A DNA stretch of 7,850 nucleotides from Roseovarius sp. UBA3070 (lineage in GTDB: Bacteria > Pseudomonadota > Alphaproteobacteria > Rhodobacterales > Rhodobacteraceae). Each line of letters starts with the position of its first letter. Positions within the stretch are counted from its first letter, which is position 1. The stretch is from positions 1 to 7,850 of the forward strand of contig DFBW01000105.1 of the NCBI GenBank assembly GCA_002366775.1, given 5' to 3'. Shown in pieces: positions 1 to 6,623 of this stretch. The notes beneath the pieces are model-generated. The model did not search any database. It was not told the DNA's origin and saw only the letters and a program-made list of their open reading frames with translations. Position numbers and translations under genes: made by a program.

Positions 1-50
1 GCCAACGCGTAAGCCGCCATTGCAGCAATGTGAGGGAGTGCAGGGATCAT
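1..50 (-). CDS. 5' end of a third gene in the hyu operon (partial, possibly aminotransferase-like)
   Basis: An ATG at 50-48 overlaps the hyuB stop codon (49-47) in the ATGA arrangement. It opens a frame that runs without a stop to the left edge and gives MIPALPHIAAMAAYAL. An AAGGA sequence at 64-60 lies 9 nt before this ATG and could be its ribosome binding site. The overlap repeats the hyuA-hyuB junction, so I infer a third, translationally coupled gene of the same operon. The pattern P-H-I-x-x-M-x-x-Y faintly resembles the N-terminus of histidinol-phosphate aminotransferase-like PLP enzymes, but 16 residues are too few to assign a family. A racemase, hydrolase or transport protein would be equally reasonable next to hyuAB. 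The existence of a gene here is fairly likely; its identity is open. Confidence 0.55.
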   Translation of the reverse strand, partial: MIPALPHIAAMAAYAL

Positions 51-1714
51 GTTGCAGGATCCTTTGGCGCATGTGGATACCATGTTTGTGCGGTTTCCTG
101 GCTGATTGTGCCTTCGCGCACATCACGTTGGACATGCGCAGGCTCCCGCATCTGTGGAGGGCCAAAACCACCGCCGCCGGGGGTCTCAAGTATCAGGGGT
201 TTGTCCGCAGGCACCCGGATTGTGCCTTTGCTGGGCAGGTCAGGCCCGTCGTGGCCCACACGGATACGGCCCTTCAACCCCGGCCCGCCGCCTTGTCGGC
301 CCTCGGCGGCAAAACGCACGCGTTCCACCGATAAAAATACCAGCAGATCATCATCCCCAGCCGAGGCGATTTCGATATGTTGGCCATGGCCACCTTGGTG
401 CTGACCGACGCCACCACTGTCAGTGCGCAATTCGCGCCGTGTGATCAGGATCGGGGCCACCGCCTCGGTCGGCTCAATCTGAGAGCCCCACACACCACTA
501 GGAAAGGCGGTGGCTGAAAGCCCATCTTTGTCGGGGCGCGCACCGGTGCCGCCATTGAAAACCAGCTCTAGTGCAAAGGCCTGCCCGCCATCGCGTGCGG
601 TTTCGGGCGTATGGCGAATGGGCACATCATAAAGACATGACGCACCTTCGGCTGGCACTTTGTCTGGCAGGGCCTGGGTCAGGCAGCCATAGACCAGATC
701 GGGCGTCATCTGCCCCAGAGAATGACGCATGGCCACGGGAACGGGTGGTTGCGCATTCAGGATACAGCCGGGTGGCCCGACCACACGAAATGGCTCTAAC
801 GACCCGGCATTGTTGGGAATATCGGCGCCAATGATGCACCGCAGTGCAAACACCGAATAGGCAGTTGCATAATTCAGCGGCACGTTGATCCCCTTGGGGG
901 AACAGGGCGAAGTGCCGTCATAATCCAACAGGATGTGGTCATCAGCCACTGTCAAAATCGCGGCCAAAGTAATAGGCGTATCATAGCCATCAACCTGAAT
1001 GGAATGGCGATAGACACCGTTTGGCACCTCAGAAATCGCTTGCAGTGTGCCCCGGCGCGAGGTGTCGATGATGTAACTCGCCAGTGGGTCAAGATCATCC
1101 AGATCAAATTCGGCCATCATGCCCGACAGACGCGCGGCACCGGTTTCACAGCAGGCAATCAGGGCATAGATGTCGCCCTCATTGGCAATAGGTTCACGCG
1201 AATTGGCGCGCACGATGTCCATCAGCAACGCATTTACCGTGCCTGCGTCCACCAGTTTGCATGGCGGGATCATCAGGCCTTCGTCAAACACGTCTGATCC
1301 ATCAGGCCCCATGCCCAGCCCGCCCAAATCAGCCAAATGCGAGGTGCAGGAGGTAAAACCAACCACCCGATCCTTGTAAAATATTGGTTGCATCAACAGA
1401 AAATCATTCAGATGCCCCGAGGCCAGCCAGGGATCATTGGTCATATAGATGTCGCCGGGTTTCATATGTTGAATTTCAAAGCGCGCGAGCAGGTTTTTCA
1501 CCGCTTCGGCCATGGTGTTGATATGCCCCGGCGTGCCGGTGACAGCCTGCGCCAGCATACGCCCTTGTTGATCAAATATACCGGCTGAAATATCGCCGCT
1601 TTCACGCACAATGGGGCTGAAGGCTGCACGGATCAGCGCCTGGCCCTGTTCTTCGACCACAGCCAGAAGCCGGTTCCACATCACTTGCAAACGGGTTTGG
1701 GGGATCTGGGTCAT
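47..1714 (-). CDS. hyuB: Hydantoinase B / oxoprolinase-family subunit HyuB
   Basis: This 555-residue protein is the B subunit of the hydantoinase/oxoprolinase family, a cytoplasmic partner of HyuA. Family members open cyclic amides such as N-methylhydantoin or 5-oxoproline with ATP, or form ketone carboxylases. Visible family landmarks, in order: the RESGDISAGIFD stretch (37-48), GDIYMTNDP (87-95), SGHLND (99-104) and SHLADLGG (125-132), whose His/Asp residues are candidate metal or substrate ligands; GGTGARPDKDG (388-398); the glycine-rich DSGGVGQHQGGHG (432-444); RQGGGPGLKG (473-482); and the C-terminal TPGGGGFG (511-518). The length is normal for the family and nothing is broken. The start at 1714 is backed by a strong Shine-Dalgarno sequence and overlaps the hyuA stop by ATGA. 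The closest biochemical function (N-methylhydantoinase, oxoprolinase-like or carboxylase) cannot be decided from sequence alone. Confidence 0.93.
   Translation of the reverse strand: MTQIPQTRLQVMWNRLLAVVEEQGQALIRAAFSPIVRESGDISAGIFDQQGRMLAQAVTGTPGHINTMAEAVKNLLARFEIQHMKPGDIYMTNDPWLASGHLNDFLLMQPIFYKDRVVGFTSCTSHLADLGGLGMGPDGSDVFDEGLMIPPCKLVDAGTVNALLMDIVRANSREPIANEGDIYALIACCETGAARLSGMMAEFDLDDLDPLASYIIDTSRRGTLQAISEVPNGVYRHSIQVDGYDTPITLAAILTVADDHILLDYDGTSPCSPKGINVPLNYATAYSVFALRCIIGADIPNNAGSLEPFRVVGPPGCILNAQPPVPVAMRHSLGQMTPDLVYGCLTQALPDKVPAEGASCLYDVPIRHTPETARDGGQAFALELVFNGGTGARPDKDGLSATAFPSGVWGSQIEPTEAVAPILITRRELRTDSGGVGQHQGGHGQHIEIASAGDDDLLVFLSVERVRFAAEGRQGGGPGLKGRIRVGHDGPDLPSKGTIRVPADKPLILETPGGGGFGPPQMREPAHVQRDVREGTISQETAQTWYPHAPKDPAT
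60..64 (-). promoter_or_regulatory. Ribosome binding site for the third operon gene
   Basis: AAGGA on the minus strand, inside the last codons of hyuB, 9 nt before the ATG at 50-48. Together with the ATGA overlap it supports translation restart at this position. Confidence 0.45.
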
Positions 1715-3807
1715 GATGGGCCTCCTTTGCGGGTTAGGATGATGGTGGCGTCACCATCAATCTGGGCATCAAAATCGGCACTGACATAGGTTGTCGTTTG
1801 CGGCTCAACAATCAGCGCGGGACCACTCAGGTGTTGTCCGGGGCTTAGCAGTGCACGGTCATAGACAGCAGCATTTCGTCGGGTTTGTGTCACCTCACAC
1901 TGGATTGAATGCTGGCGTTGTGGGGTGGCCGCCACCTGATCGGGAGCTTCAGCCGCCTGCCCTGAGCTGTCAGCTTGTGTTGCCACCCGAACCGACCAGT
2001 TAAGCACTTCGATCACCATCCCCGGCACAGCGCGGGAAAACTGAGCACGGTATTCCGCCTCAAATAGACCCCTCAGATGGCCGAGGTCATCGGGCGTCAG
2101 ATGCCGGTCTGGTAGGGCAATTTCAATCTCATGCCCTTGCCCGTGATAGCGCATGAAAGCTGTGCGGACGGTATGAAGTTCCGCATCCCTTGCACCGGCG
2201 CCTACAACCGTTTCAGCCTCATGGATCATCCCATCAAAGAAGGTGTTCAACCCGTCGATATCCAGCGTTTTAAGAGTGGCATAACGGCTGCGTACAATCT
2301 CAAATGACACGGGCGCATAGAGAAAACCAACAGCCGAGCCCACGCCCGGATCACGCGGGATCAGGATGCGTGACACCCCGGCACGCCGCGCCACACGGGT
2401 GGCATGAAGCGGGCCGTTGCCGCCAAAGGCAATCATCGTGCGGGCACCCAGATCCTTGCCCGATTCCACCGCATGCATGCGCCCGGCACCTGCCATGCTT
2501 TCATCCACAATTTCGCTGATACCGCTGGCAGCTTCGTTGATGCTCAGATCAGGCAGCTCCTTAAAACAGATATCAATGGCCGCGCTGGCGGTACTTGTGT
2601 CAATCTTCAACCGGCCCTCGGCAAAACTAGCGGGTTCAATCAATCCCTGCTGAATATCCGCATCAGTGACCGTTGCCTCCTGCCCGCCCTTGCCAAAGGC
2701 GGCGGGGCCCGGCTCGCTGCCCGCAGATTGCGGGCCGACCTGTATGCGCCCCAACCTGTCCAGGCTGGCGATGGAGCCACCACCGGCACCGATCTCGATC
2801 ATTTCCAACACGGGGATACGCACAGGCATGCCGCTGCCTTTGATAAACCGTGCGGCGCGGGCGATTTCAAAGCGACGTGCACTTTGCGGCTGATAGTCGT
2901 CGATCAGACAAAGCTTGGCCGTGGTGCCGCCCATATCGAACGACAGAACCTGGTTTGTACCGGCGCGTTGTGCAATGCGTGCGGCCAGAATGGCCCCACC
3001 AGCCGGGCCAGATTCGACCAGTCGAATGGGCAAGGCGGCGGCAGTTTGCAGCGTGGTCATACCGCCACCAGCAGTCATCATCAGGATCGGGCATTGCAGG
3101 CCTTCGCCCTCAAACTGACGCGCAAAATCCGCCAGATACTGAGACATCATTGGTTGGATATAGGCGTTGGCAATGGTCGTGCACAGCCGGTCAAACTCGC
3201 GCGCTTCGGGGCTGACATCGCTTGAGATCGAAATTGAAAGGCCCGGCAATTGCGCCTGCAACATATCTCGCAGACGGTGTTCATGGGCGGGGGCGGCATA
3301 GCTGTGCATCAGGCAGATCGCCACGGCTTCGGCTTTGCTGGTGCGAAGTTGATCAATCAGATCCTCAACGCCAGCTTCATCCAAGGCCTCCAACTGGTTG
3401 CCTTTGGCATCCATGCGCCCGCCAATGGTAAAGCTGCGGGCGCGGGGCACCAGCAAATCAGGTTTCTCGATGTTGATATCATATTGGCTGTAGCGCCGCT
3501 CGTAGGCGATCTCCAGAATATCGCGGAACCCTTTGGTGGTGATACTGGCCACGCGTGCTCCGCGCCGCTCAATCAGCGCATTGGTGGCCAGCGTGGTGCC
3601 ATGGATGAACCCATTGATCTGCGCCCAATCCGCAGCTGCGGGCGCCAGTACATCACGCACCCCGTGCATCGCACCATCGGTGGGGTTGGCGGGTGTTGTT
3701 GGGGTTTTGGCCGTGGCTAGCACAGCGCCCAACTGGTTCATCAACACGGTATCGGTAAAGGTGCCTCCAATATCAACGGCAACCCGAAAGGTAGTGTGGT
3801 TTGTCAT
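1711..3807 (-). CDS. hyuA: Hydantoinase A / oxoprolinase-family ATPase subunit HyuA
   Basis: This 698-residue protein is the ATP-binding subunit of the hydantoinase/oxoprolinase family, working with HyuB in the cytoplasm. The N-terminal hydantoinase A domain starts with DIGGTFTDT (12-20), a phosphate-binding loop of the actin/Hsp70-like ATPase fold, followed by GTTLATNALIERRGA (70-84). The central domain has SGPAGG (266-271), a second phosphate loop FDMGGTTAK (290-298), EIGAGGGSIA (338-347), GPQSAGSEPGPA (358-369) and FGGNGPLHA (461-469). The C-terminal part has HGQGHEIEI (555-563) and GPALIVEP (662-669). Length and domain order are normal. The start puts the first phosphate loop about 12 residues in, as is usual for the family; its ribosome site is weak (GGA, 7 nt upstream). 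The stop overlaps the hyuB ATG. It is the first gene of the operon, after a 319-bp gap from gyrB, so it probably has its own promoter. The substrate is unknown. Confidence 0.93.
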   Translation of the reverse strand: MTNHTTFRVAVDIGGTFTDTVLMNQLGAVLATAKTPTTPANPTDGAMHGVRDVLAPAAADWAQINGFIHGTTLATNALIERRGARVASITTKGFRDILEIAYERRYSQYDINIEKPDLLVPRARSFTIGGRMDAKGNQLEALDEAGVEDLIDQLRTSKAEAVAICLMHSYAAPAHEHRLRDMLQAQLPGLSISISSDVSPEAREFDRLCTTIANAYIQPMMSQYLADFARQFEGEGLQCPILMMTAGGGMTTLQTAAALPIRLVESGPAGGAILAARIAQRAGTNQVLSFDMGGTTAKLCLIDDYQPQSARRFEIARAARFIKGSGMPVRIPVLEMIEIGAGGGSIASLDRLGRIQVGPQSAGSEPGPAAFGKGGQEATVTDADIQQGLIEPASFAEGRLKIDTSTASAAIDICFKELPDLSINEAASGISEIVDESMAGAGRMHAVESGKDLGARTMIAFGGNGPLHATRVARRAGVSRILIPRDPGVGSAVGFLYAPVSFEIVRSRYATLKTLDIDGLNTFFDGMIHEAETVVGAGARDAELHTVRTAFMRYHGQGHEIEIALPDRHLTPDDLGHLRGLFEAEYRAQFSRAVPGMVIEVLNWSVRVATQADSSGQAAEAPDQVAATPQRQHSIQCEVTQTRRNAAVYDRALLSPGQHLSGPALIVEPQTTTYVSADFDAQIDGDATIILTRKGGPS
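1721..1727 (-). promoter_or_regulatory. Strong ribosome binding site for hyuB
   Basis: AAGGAGG on the minus strand, 6 nt before the hyuB ATG and inside the end of hyuA. It fixes the hyuB start and suggests efficient independent ribosome entry as well as coupling. Confidence 0.85.
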
Positions 3808-3862
3808 GGAATGGTCCGAAAGTCGGGGCGCATCGCGCGGTACAGGACAAATAGGGAAAGCT

Positions 3863-3879
3863 CCGGGGCAAATGCCCGG
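3863..3879. repeat. GC-rich inverted repeat in the presumed hyuA leader
   Basis: CCGGG (3863-3867) and CCCGG (3875-3879) are complementary across a 7-base loop, 56 bp before the hyuA ATG. If transcription starts upstream, the transcript would form a short hairpin here. No T-run follows on the minus strand, so it is not a standard terminator. Its role is unknown. Confidence 0.4.
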
Positions 3880-3887
3880 CTACCACT

Positions 3888-3909
3888 TTGATCTAGATAA
3901 CCAGATCAA
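3888..3909. promoter_or_regulatory. 7-bp inverted repeat, candidate operator upstream of hyuA
   Basis: TTGATCT (3888-3894) and AGATCAA (3903-3909) form perfect 7-bp arms with an 8-bp spacer, centred about 91 bp upstream of the hyuA ATG. A dyad of this size is typical of a dimeric regulator site. The outer TTGAT/ATCAA half-sites resemble an FNR box, but their spacing (12 rather than 4) is wrong for FNR. No regulator gene is visible in the window, so the binding protein cannot be named. Confidence 0.4.
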
Positions 3910-4010
3910 CCCGCTCTGCGCGGCGTCCAATACGCCTGTCCTGCACCTGATGTGGCATTGATCCACAACCCTCCGGTTCCTGACCAAACGCTGTGCCCAA
4001 TCCAGATTTT

Positions 4011-4016
4011 TGTCAA
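4011..4016 (-). promoter_or_regulatory. Possible -35 hexamer of a hyuA promoter
   Basis: A perfect TTGACA on the minus strand about 205 bp upstream of hyuA. The best-spaced downstream hexamer (17 bp away) is CAGCGT, a poor -10, so this may be a weak or activator-dependent promoter, or chance. Confidence 0.25.
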
Positions 4017-4026
4017 GCGTTTTGAA

Positions 4027-4068
4027 ATGTGCGTCACATCCGCCCCGCGCGCGGAGTGGCATGGCCAC
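4027..4068. repeat. Three adjoining small inverted repeats downstream of gyrB
   Basis: Three dyads lie end to end: ATGTG-CGT-CACAT (4027-4039), TCCGC with GCGGA across a 7-base loop (4039-4055), and GTGGC-ATG-GCCAC (4056-4068). All arms are perfect 5-bp matches. With the stem-loop at 4081-4096 they form a chain of four in 70 bp between gyrB and hyuA. They could be a compound transcription end, a protein-binding cluster, or partly chance in GC-rich DNA. Confidence 0.4.
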
Positions 4069-4080
4069 GACATACAAAGC

Positions 4081-4096
4081 ATGCGCGAAAGCGCAT
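4081..4096 (-). terminator. Stem-loop downstream of gyrB, possible terminator
   Basis: ATGCGC and GCGCAT form a perfect 6-bp stem with a 4-base loop, 30 nt after the gyrB stop codon. The position suits a gyrB terminator or 3'-end-stabilising hairpin. The sequence after it on the minus strand (GCTTTGTATG) has only a short T stretch, so intrinsic termination would be weak; Rho-dependent ending is equally possible. Confidence 0.4.
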
Positions 4097-4126
4097 TCAA
4101 TTTAACAGAGGCCGCAGATAGAAAGG

Positions 4127-6544
4127 TCAGAAGTCGAGGTTTTCCACATTCAGCGCGTTTTGTTGGATGAATTCGCGGCGCGGTTCCACCACATCGCCCA
4201 TCAGTTTGGTGAACAGATCATCAGCATCGGCCATATCAGCCACCTTCACCTGCAGCAAAATACGTGCCTCGGGGTCAAGTGTGGTTTCCCACAGCTGATC
4301 GGGGTTCATTTCACCAAGGCCCTTGTAGCGTTGCAAGGTCAGGCCCTTTTCGCCCTCCGATAAGATCGAGTTCAGCAGATCAAGCGGGCCATGGATGTTT
4401 TGCACCCGGTCTTTGCGCGATAATGTTGCGGGCAGCGCATAGATTTCCCGCAAGGGTTTGGTCATCTGTGACAGTTTGCGCGCTTCACCGCCGCGCAAAA
4501 CAGCACCATCCAATGTCCGCACTTCCTCAACACCGCGCAGAATACGGGTCAGGCGAATGCCATGATCCTGTGTCGGGCGGCCCTGCCAACCACGTTCGTA
4601 TTCCAAAGCGATTTGATCGAGCCGCGCGGCAACAGCATCGGCCACACCTTGCACATCGCCATCCACACGGCCCGGCACAAAGGCCTCGGCAATCACGGCC
4701 TGTTCCAGAATGTGACGTGGGTAATGGGTTGGAAAGGCGTCCAGAATCCGGCTCGTCTGGCGCGCTTCGTCCACAACACGCACCAGATCCTTACCCATGA
4801 TTTCTTCGCCATTTCCAAGGCGCAGCACCGCATCAACAGTACCCTGCTGGATCAGATAATCCTGCATCTCGGCCTCGTCTTTAAGGTAAACCTCGGATTT
4901 GCCGCGCATCACTTTGTACAGTGGCGGCTGCGCAATATAGAGGTATCCACCTTCGATCAACTCAGGCATCTGCCGGTAAAAGAACGTCAGCAACAGGGTG
5001 CGAATATGTGCGCCATCCACATCAGCATCGGTCATGATGACAATCTTGTGGTACCGCAGTTTGGAAATGTCGAACTCATCACGGCCAATGCCAGTGCCCA
5101 GAGCCATCACTATATTGCCAATTTCCTGGCTACCCAACATGCGGTCAAACCGGGCGCGTTCCACGTTCAGGATTTTACCCTTCAGCGGCAGGATTGCCTG
5201 CGTGGCGCGGTCACGGCCTGTCTGAGCAGACCCACCGGCGCTGTCACCCTCCACCAGGAAGATTTCAGTGTTGGCCGGGTTCTTGTCAGAACAATCCTTC
5301 AGCTTGGAGCTGAGAAAGTTCATATCCATCGGATTTTTGCGCCGGGTCAGATCACGCGCCTTGCGGGCAGCTTCGCGCGCCAGTGCGGCTTCGACGATCT
5401 TGCCAACGATCATCCTGGCCTCATTGGGGTTTTCCTCAAACCACTCGGCCAGCTTTTCGTTCATCAGGCTTTCAACCGCCGGGCGCACCTCAGAGGACAC
5501 CAGCTTGTCCTTGGTCTGGCTTGAAAACTTGGGGTCAGGCACTTTGACGGACAAAACACAGGTCAAACCTTCGCGCGCATCATCCCCGGTAAAGCTCACC
5601 TTTTCCTTTTTGGCGATACCGCTGGTCTGGGCATAATTGTTGATGGTGCGGGTGAGTGCCCCCCGAAAGCCCGCCATATGTGTCCCGCCATCGCGCTGCG
5701 GGATGTTGTTGGTGAAGGGCAGCACCGTTTCGTGATAGCTGTCGTTCCACCACATCGCCACTTCGACAACGATGTCGTCCCGCTCGCCAATGATGAAAAT
5801 CGGCTCAGCCAGCATTGGGGTCTTGCTGCGGTCCAGGTATTTGACGAATTCCTTGACGCCACCATCATAATACAGCTCGGATTTAAGATGCTCGGCCGGG
5901 CGTTCATCAGTCAGTACAATCCGTACGCCCGAATTCAGGAACGCCAGTTCGCGCAGGCGCTTTTCCAGCGTTTCAAACGAGTATTCGAGGTTAGAGAATG
6001 TATCGGTTGAAGCCAGGAAACGCACCTCTGTTCCCTTGCGGCCATTTGCATCGCCGACAACCTTCAGATGTTCTGTGGTAAAGCCGCCTTCAAACCGGGC
6101 GAAATGTTCTTTGCCGTTGCGCCAGACCCGCAGCTCCAGCCAATCGCTCAACGCGTTGACCACAGACACGCCCACACCGTGCAACCCGCCCGACACCTTG
6201 TAGGAATTGCTGTCAAACTTGCCGCCGGCATGCAGCTGGGTCATGATGACTTCAGCCGCTGACACGCCTTCTTCTTCGTGCAGATCGACCGGAATACCAC
6301 GGCCATTGTCACTGACAGACACCGAGGAATCGGCGTGAATTGTCACCGTCACAACGTCAGCATGGCCAGCCAGGGCTTCGTCAATGCCGTTATCGACAAC
6401 CTCATACACCATATGATGCAGACCCGAGCCATCATCCGTATCCCCGATATACATGCCGGGCCGCTTGCGCACAGCTTCCAAGCCCTTGAGAACTTTGATA
6501 GAATCAGCACCATATTCTTCGGGTGATGCGGAGGGCTCGGCCAT
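4127..6544 (-). CDS. gyrB: DNA gyrase subunit B
   Basis: This 805-residue protein is the ATPase subunit of DNA gyrase, which with GyrA introduces negative supercoils. The GHKL ATPase domain has Y11, catalytic E48 and N52 in YEVVDN, D79 in DNGRGIP, and GGLHGVGVSVVN (119-130). The transducer domain follows. The TOPRIM domain has VEGDSAGGSA (431-440; metal-binding E432) and DADVD (506-510). A segment of roughly 170 residues follows, as in E. coli-type GyrB (804 residues) but absent from the shorter Bacillus type. QRYKGLGEMNP (738-748) marks the C-terminal TOPRIM-associated region. Positions matching E. coli D426, K447 and R136 are D434, K455 and R142, so common quinolone and aminocoumarin resistance substitutions are not seen at these sites. 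An upstream in-frame ATG at 6715 would add 57 residues, but a promoter and AAGGA site lie inside that extension, so I place the start at 6544. It follows recF. Confidence 0.98.
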   Translation of the reverse strand: MAEPSASPEEYGADSIKVLKGLEAVRKRPGMYIGDTDDGSGLHHMVYEVVDNGIDEALAGHADVVTVTIHADSSVSVSDNGRGIPVDLHEEEGVSAAEVIMTQLHAGGKFDSNSYKVSGGLHGVGVSVVNALSDWLELRVWRNGKEHFARFEGGFTTEHLKVVGDANGRKGTEVRFLASTDTFSNLEYSFETLEKRLRELAFLNSGVRIVLTDERPAEHLKSELYYDGGVKEFVKYLDRSKTPMLAEPIFIIGERDDIVVEVAMWWNDSYHETVLPFTNNIPQRDGGTHMAGFRGALTRTINNYAQTSGIAKKEKVSFTGDDAREGLTCVLSVKVPDPKFSSQTKDKLVSSEVRPAVESLMNEKLAEWFEENPNEARMIVGKIVEAALAREAARKARDLTRRKNPMDMNFLSSKLKDCSDKNPANTEIFLVEGDSAGGSAQTGRDRATQAILPLKGKILNVERARFDRMLGSQEIGNIVMALGTGIGRDEFDISKLRYHKIVIMTDADVDGAHIRTLLLTFFYRQMPELIEGGYLYIAQPPLYKVMRGKSEVYLKDEAEMQDYLIQQGTVDAVLRLGNGEEIMGKDLVRVVDEARQTSRILDAFPTHYPRHILEQAVIAEAFVPGRVDGDVQGVADAVAARLDQIALEYERGWQGRPTQDHGIRLTRILRGVEEVRTLDGAVLRGGEARKLSQMTKPLREIYALPATLSRKDRVQNIHGPLDLLNSILSEGEKGLTLQRYKGLGEMNPDQLWETTLDPEARILLQVKVADMADADDLFTKLMGDVVEPRREFIQQNALNVENLDF

Positions 6545-6552
6545 ACGAAAAG

Positions 6553-6557
6553 TCCTT
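6553..6557 (-). promoter_or_regulatory. Ribosome binding site for gyrB
   Basis: AAGGA on the minus strand, 8 nt before the ATG at 6544-6542. This decides the start: the longer frame beginning at 6715 has no comparable site. Confidence 0.85.
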
Positions 6558-6571
6558 ATCGTTTTTCCGAT

Positions 6572-6600
6572 TTTATACGATTTTTCAGGGGGTTTGTCAC
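6572..6600 (-). promoter_or_regulatory. Sigma70-type promoter of gyrB
   Basis: GTGACA (-35, 6600-6595) and TATAAA (-10, 6577-6572) are separated by exactly 17 bp; each differs from the consensus at one base. Transcription would start near 6565, leaving a leader of about 20 nt that carries the AAGGA site. It indicates that gyrB has its own promoter besides any read-through from recF. Confidence 0.7.
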
Positions 6601-6623
6601 GCGGTGACCACAAGATTTTGTGG
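6596..6623. promoter_or_regulatory. Two abutting inverted repeats at the gyrB -35 box, candidate operator
   Basis: GTCAC-GCG-GTGAC (6596-6608) overlaps the -35 hexamer. CCACAA and TTGTGG (6608-6623, 4-base spacer) lie directly upstream and share one base with it. Perfect dyads at and just upstream of -35 are plausible binding sites for a repressor or activator, but no specific factor can be named from sequence. Confidence 0.4.

Larger units (their letters stand above)
3808..4126. other. Intergenic region between gyrB and hyuA
   Basis: This 319-bp stretch holds no convincing gene. Short open frames on both strands resemble no known protein and lack good ribosome sites. Reading leftward from gyrB, it contains a perfect stem-loop at 4096-4081 and three further small inverted repeats ending near 4027. 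Next come a TTGACA hexamer (4016-4011), a sigma54-like GGCAC/TTG motif (3997-3984), a near-match to a DnaA box (3959-3967, plus strand), a 7+7 bp inverted repeat (3909-3888) and a GC-rich inverted repeat (3879-3863). It most likely combines the gyrB terminator with the hyuA promoter and operator region. Confidence 0.7.

Noticed and set aside
2404..3225. A 273-codon open frame on the plus strand opposite hyuA
   Set aside because: Low-complexity shadow translation of an intact hyuA; no family motif.
3888..3909. FNR box (TTGAT/ATCAA)
   Set aside because: The half-sites match, but the spacer is 12 bp instead of the required 4.
4027..4039. CRP-type site (TGTG...CACA)
   Set aside because: The spacing between half-sites is far shorter than the 6-bp core spacer of CRP sites.
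3880..4100. Short minus-strand frames (about 65 codons) in the gyrB-hyuA gap
   Set aside because: No convincing ribosome site or recognisable motif, and they cross the inverted-repeat cluster; the two frames overlap each other.
4562..5524. A 320-codon open frame on the plus strand opposite gyrB
   Set aside because: It lies wholly antisense to a well-supported gyrB, shows no recognisable protein motif, and long antisense frames are common where codon use is GC-biased.
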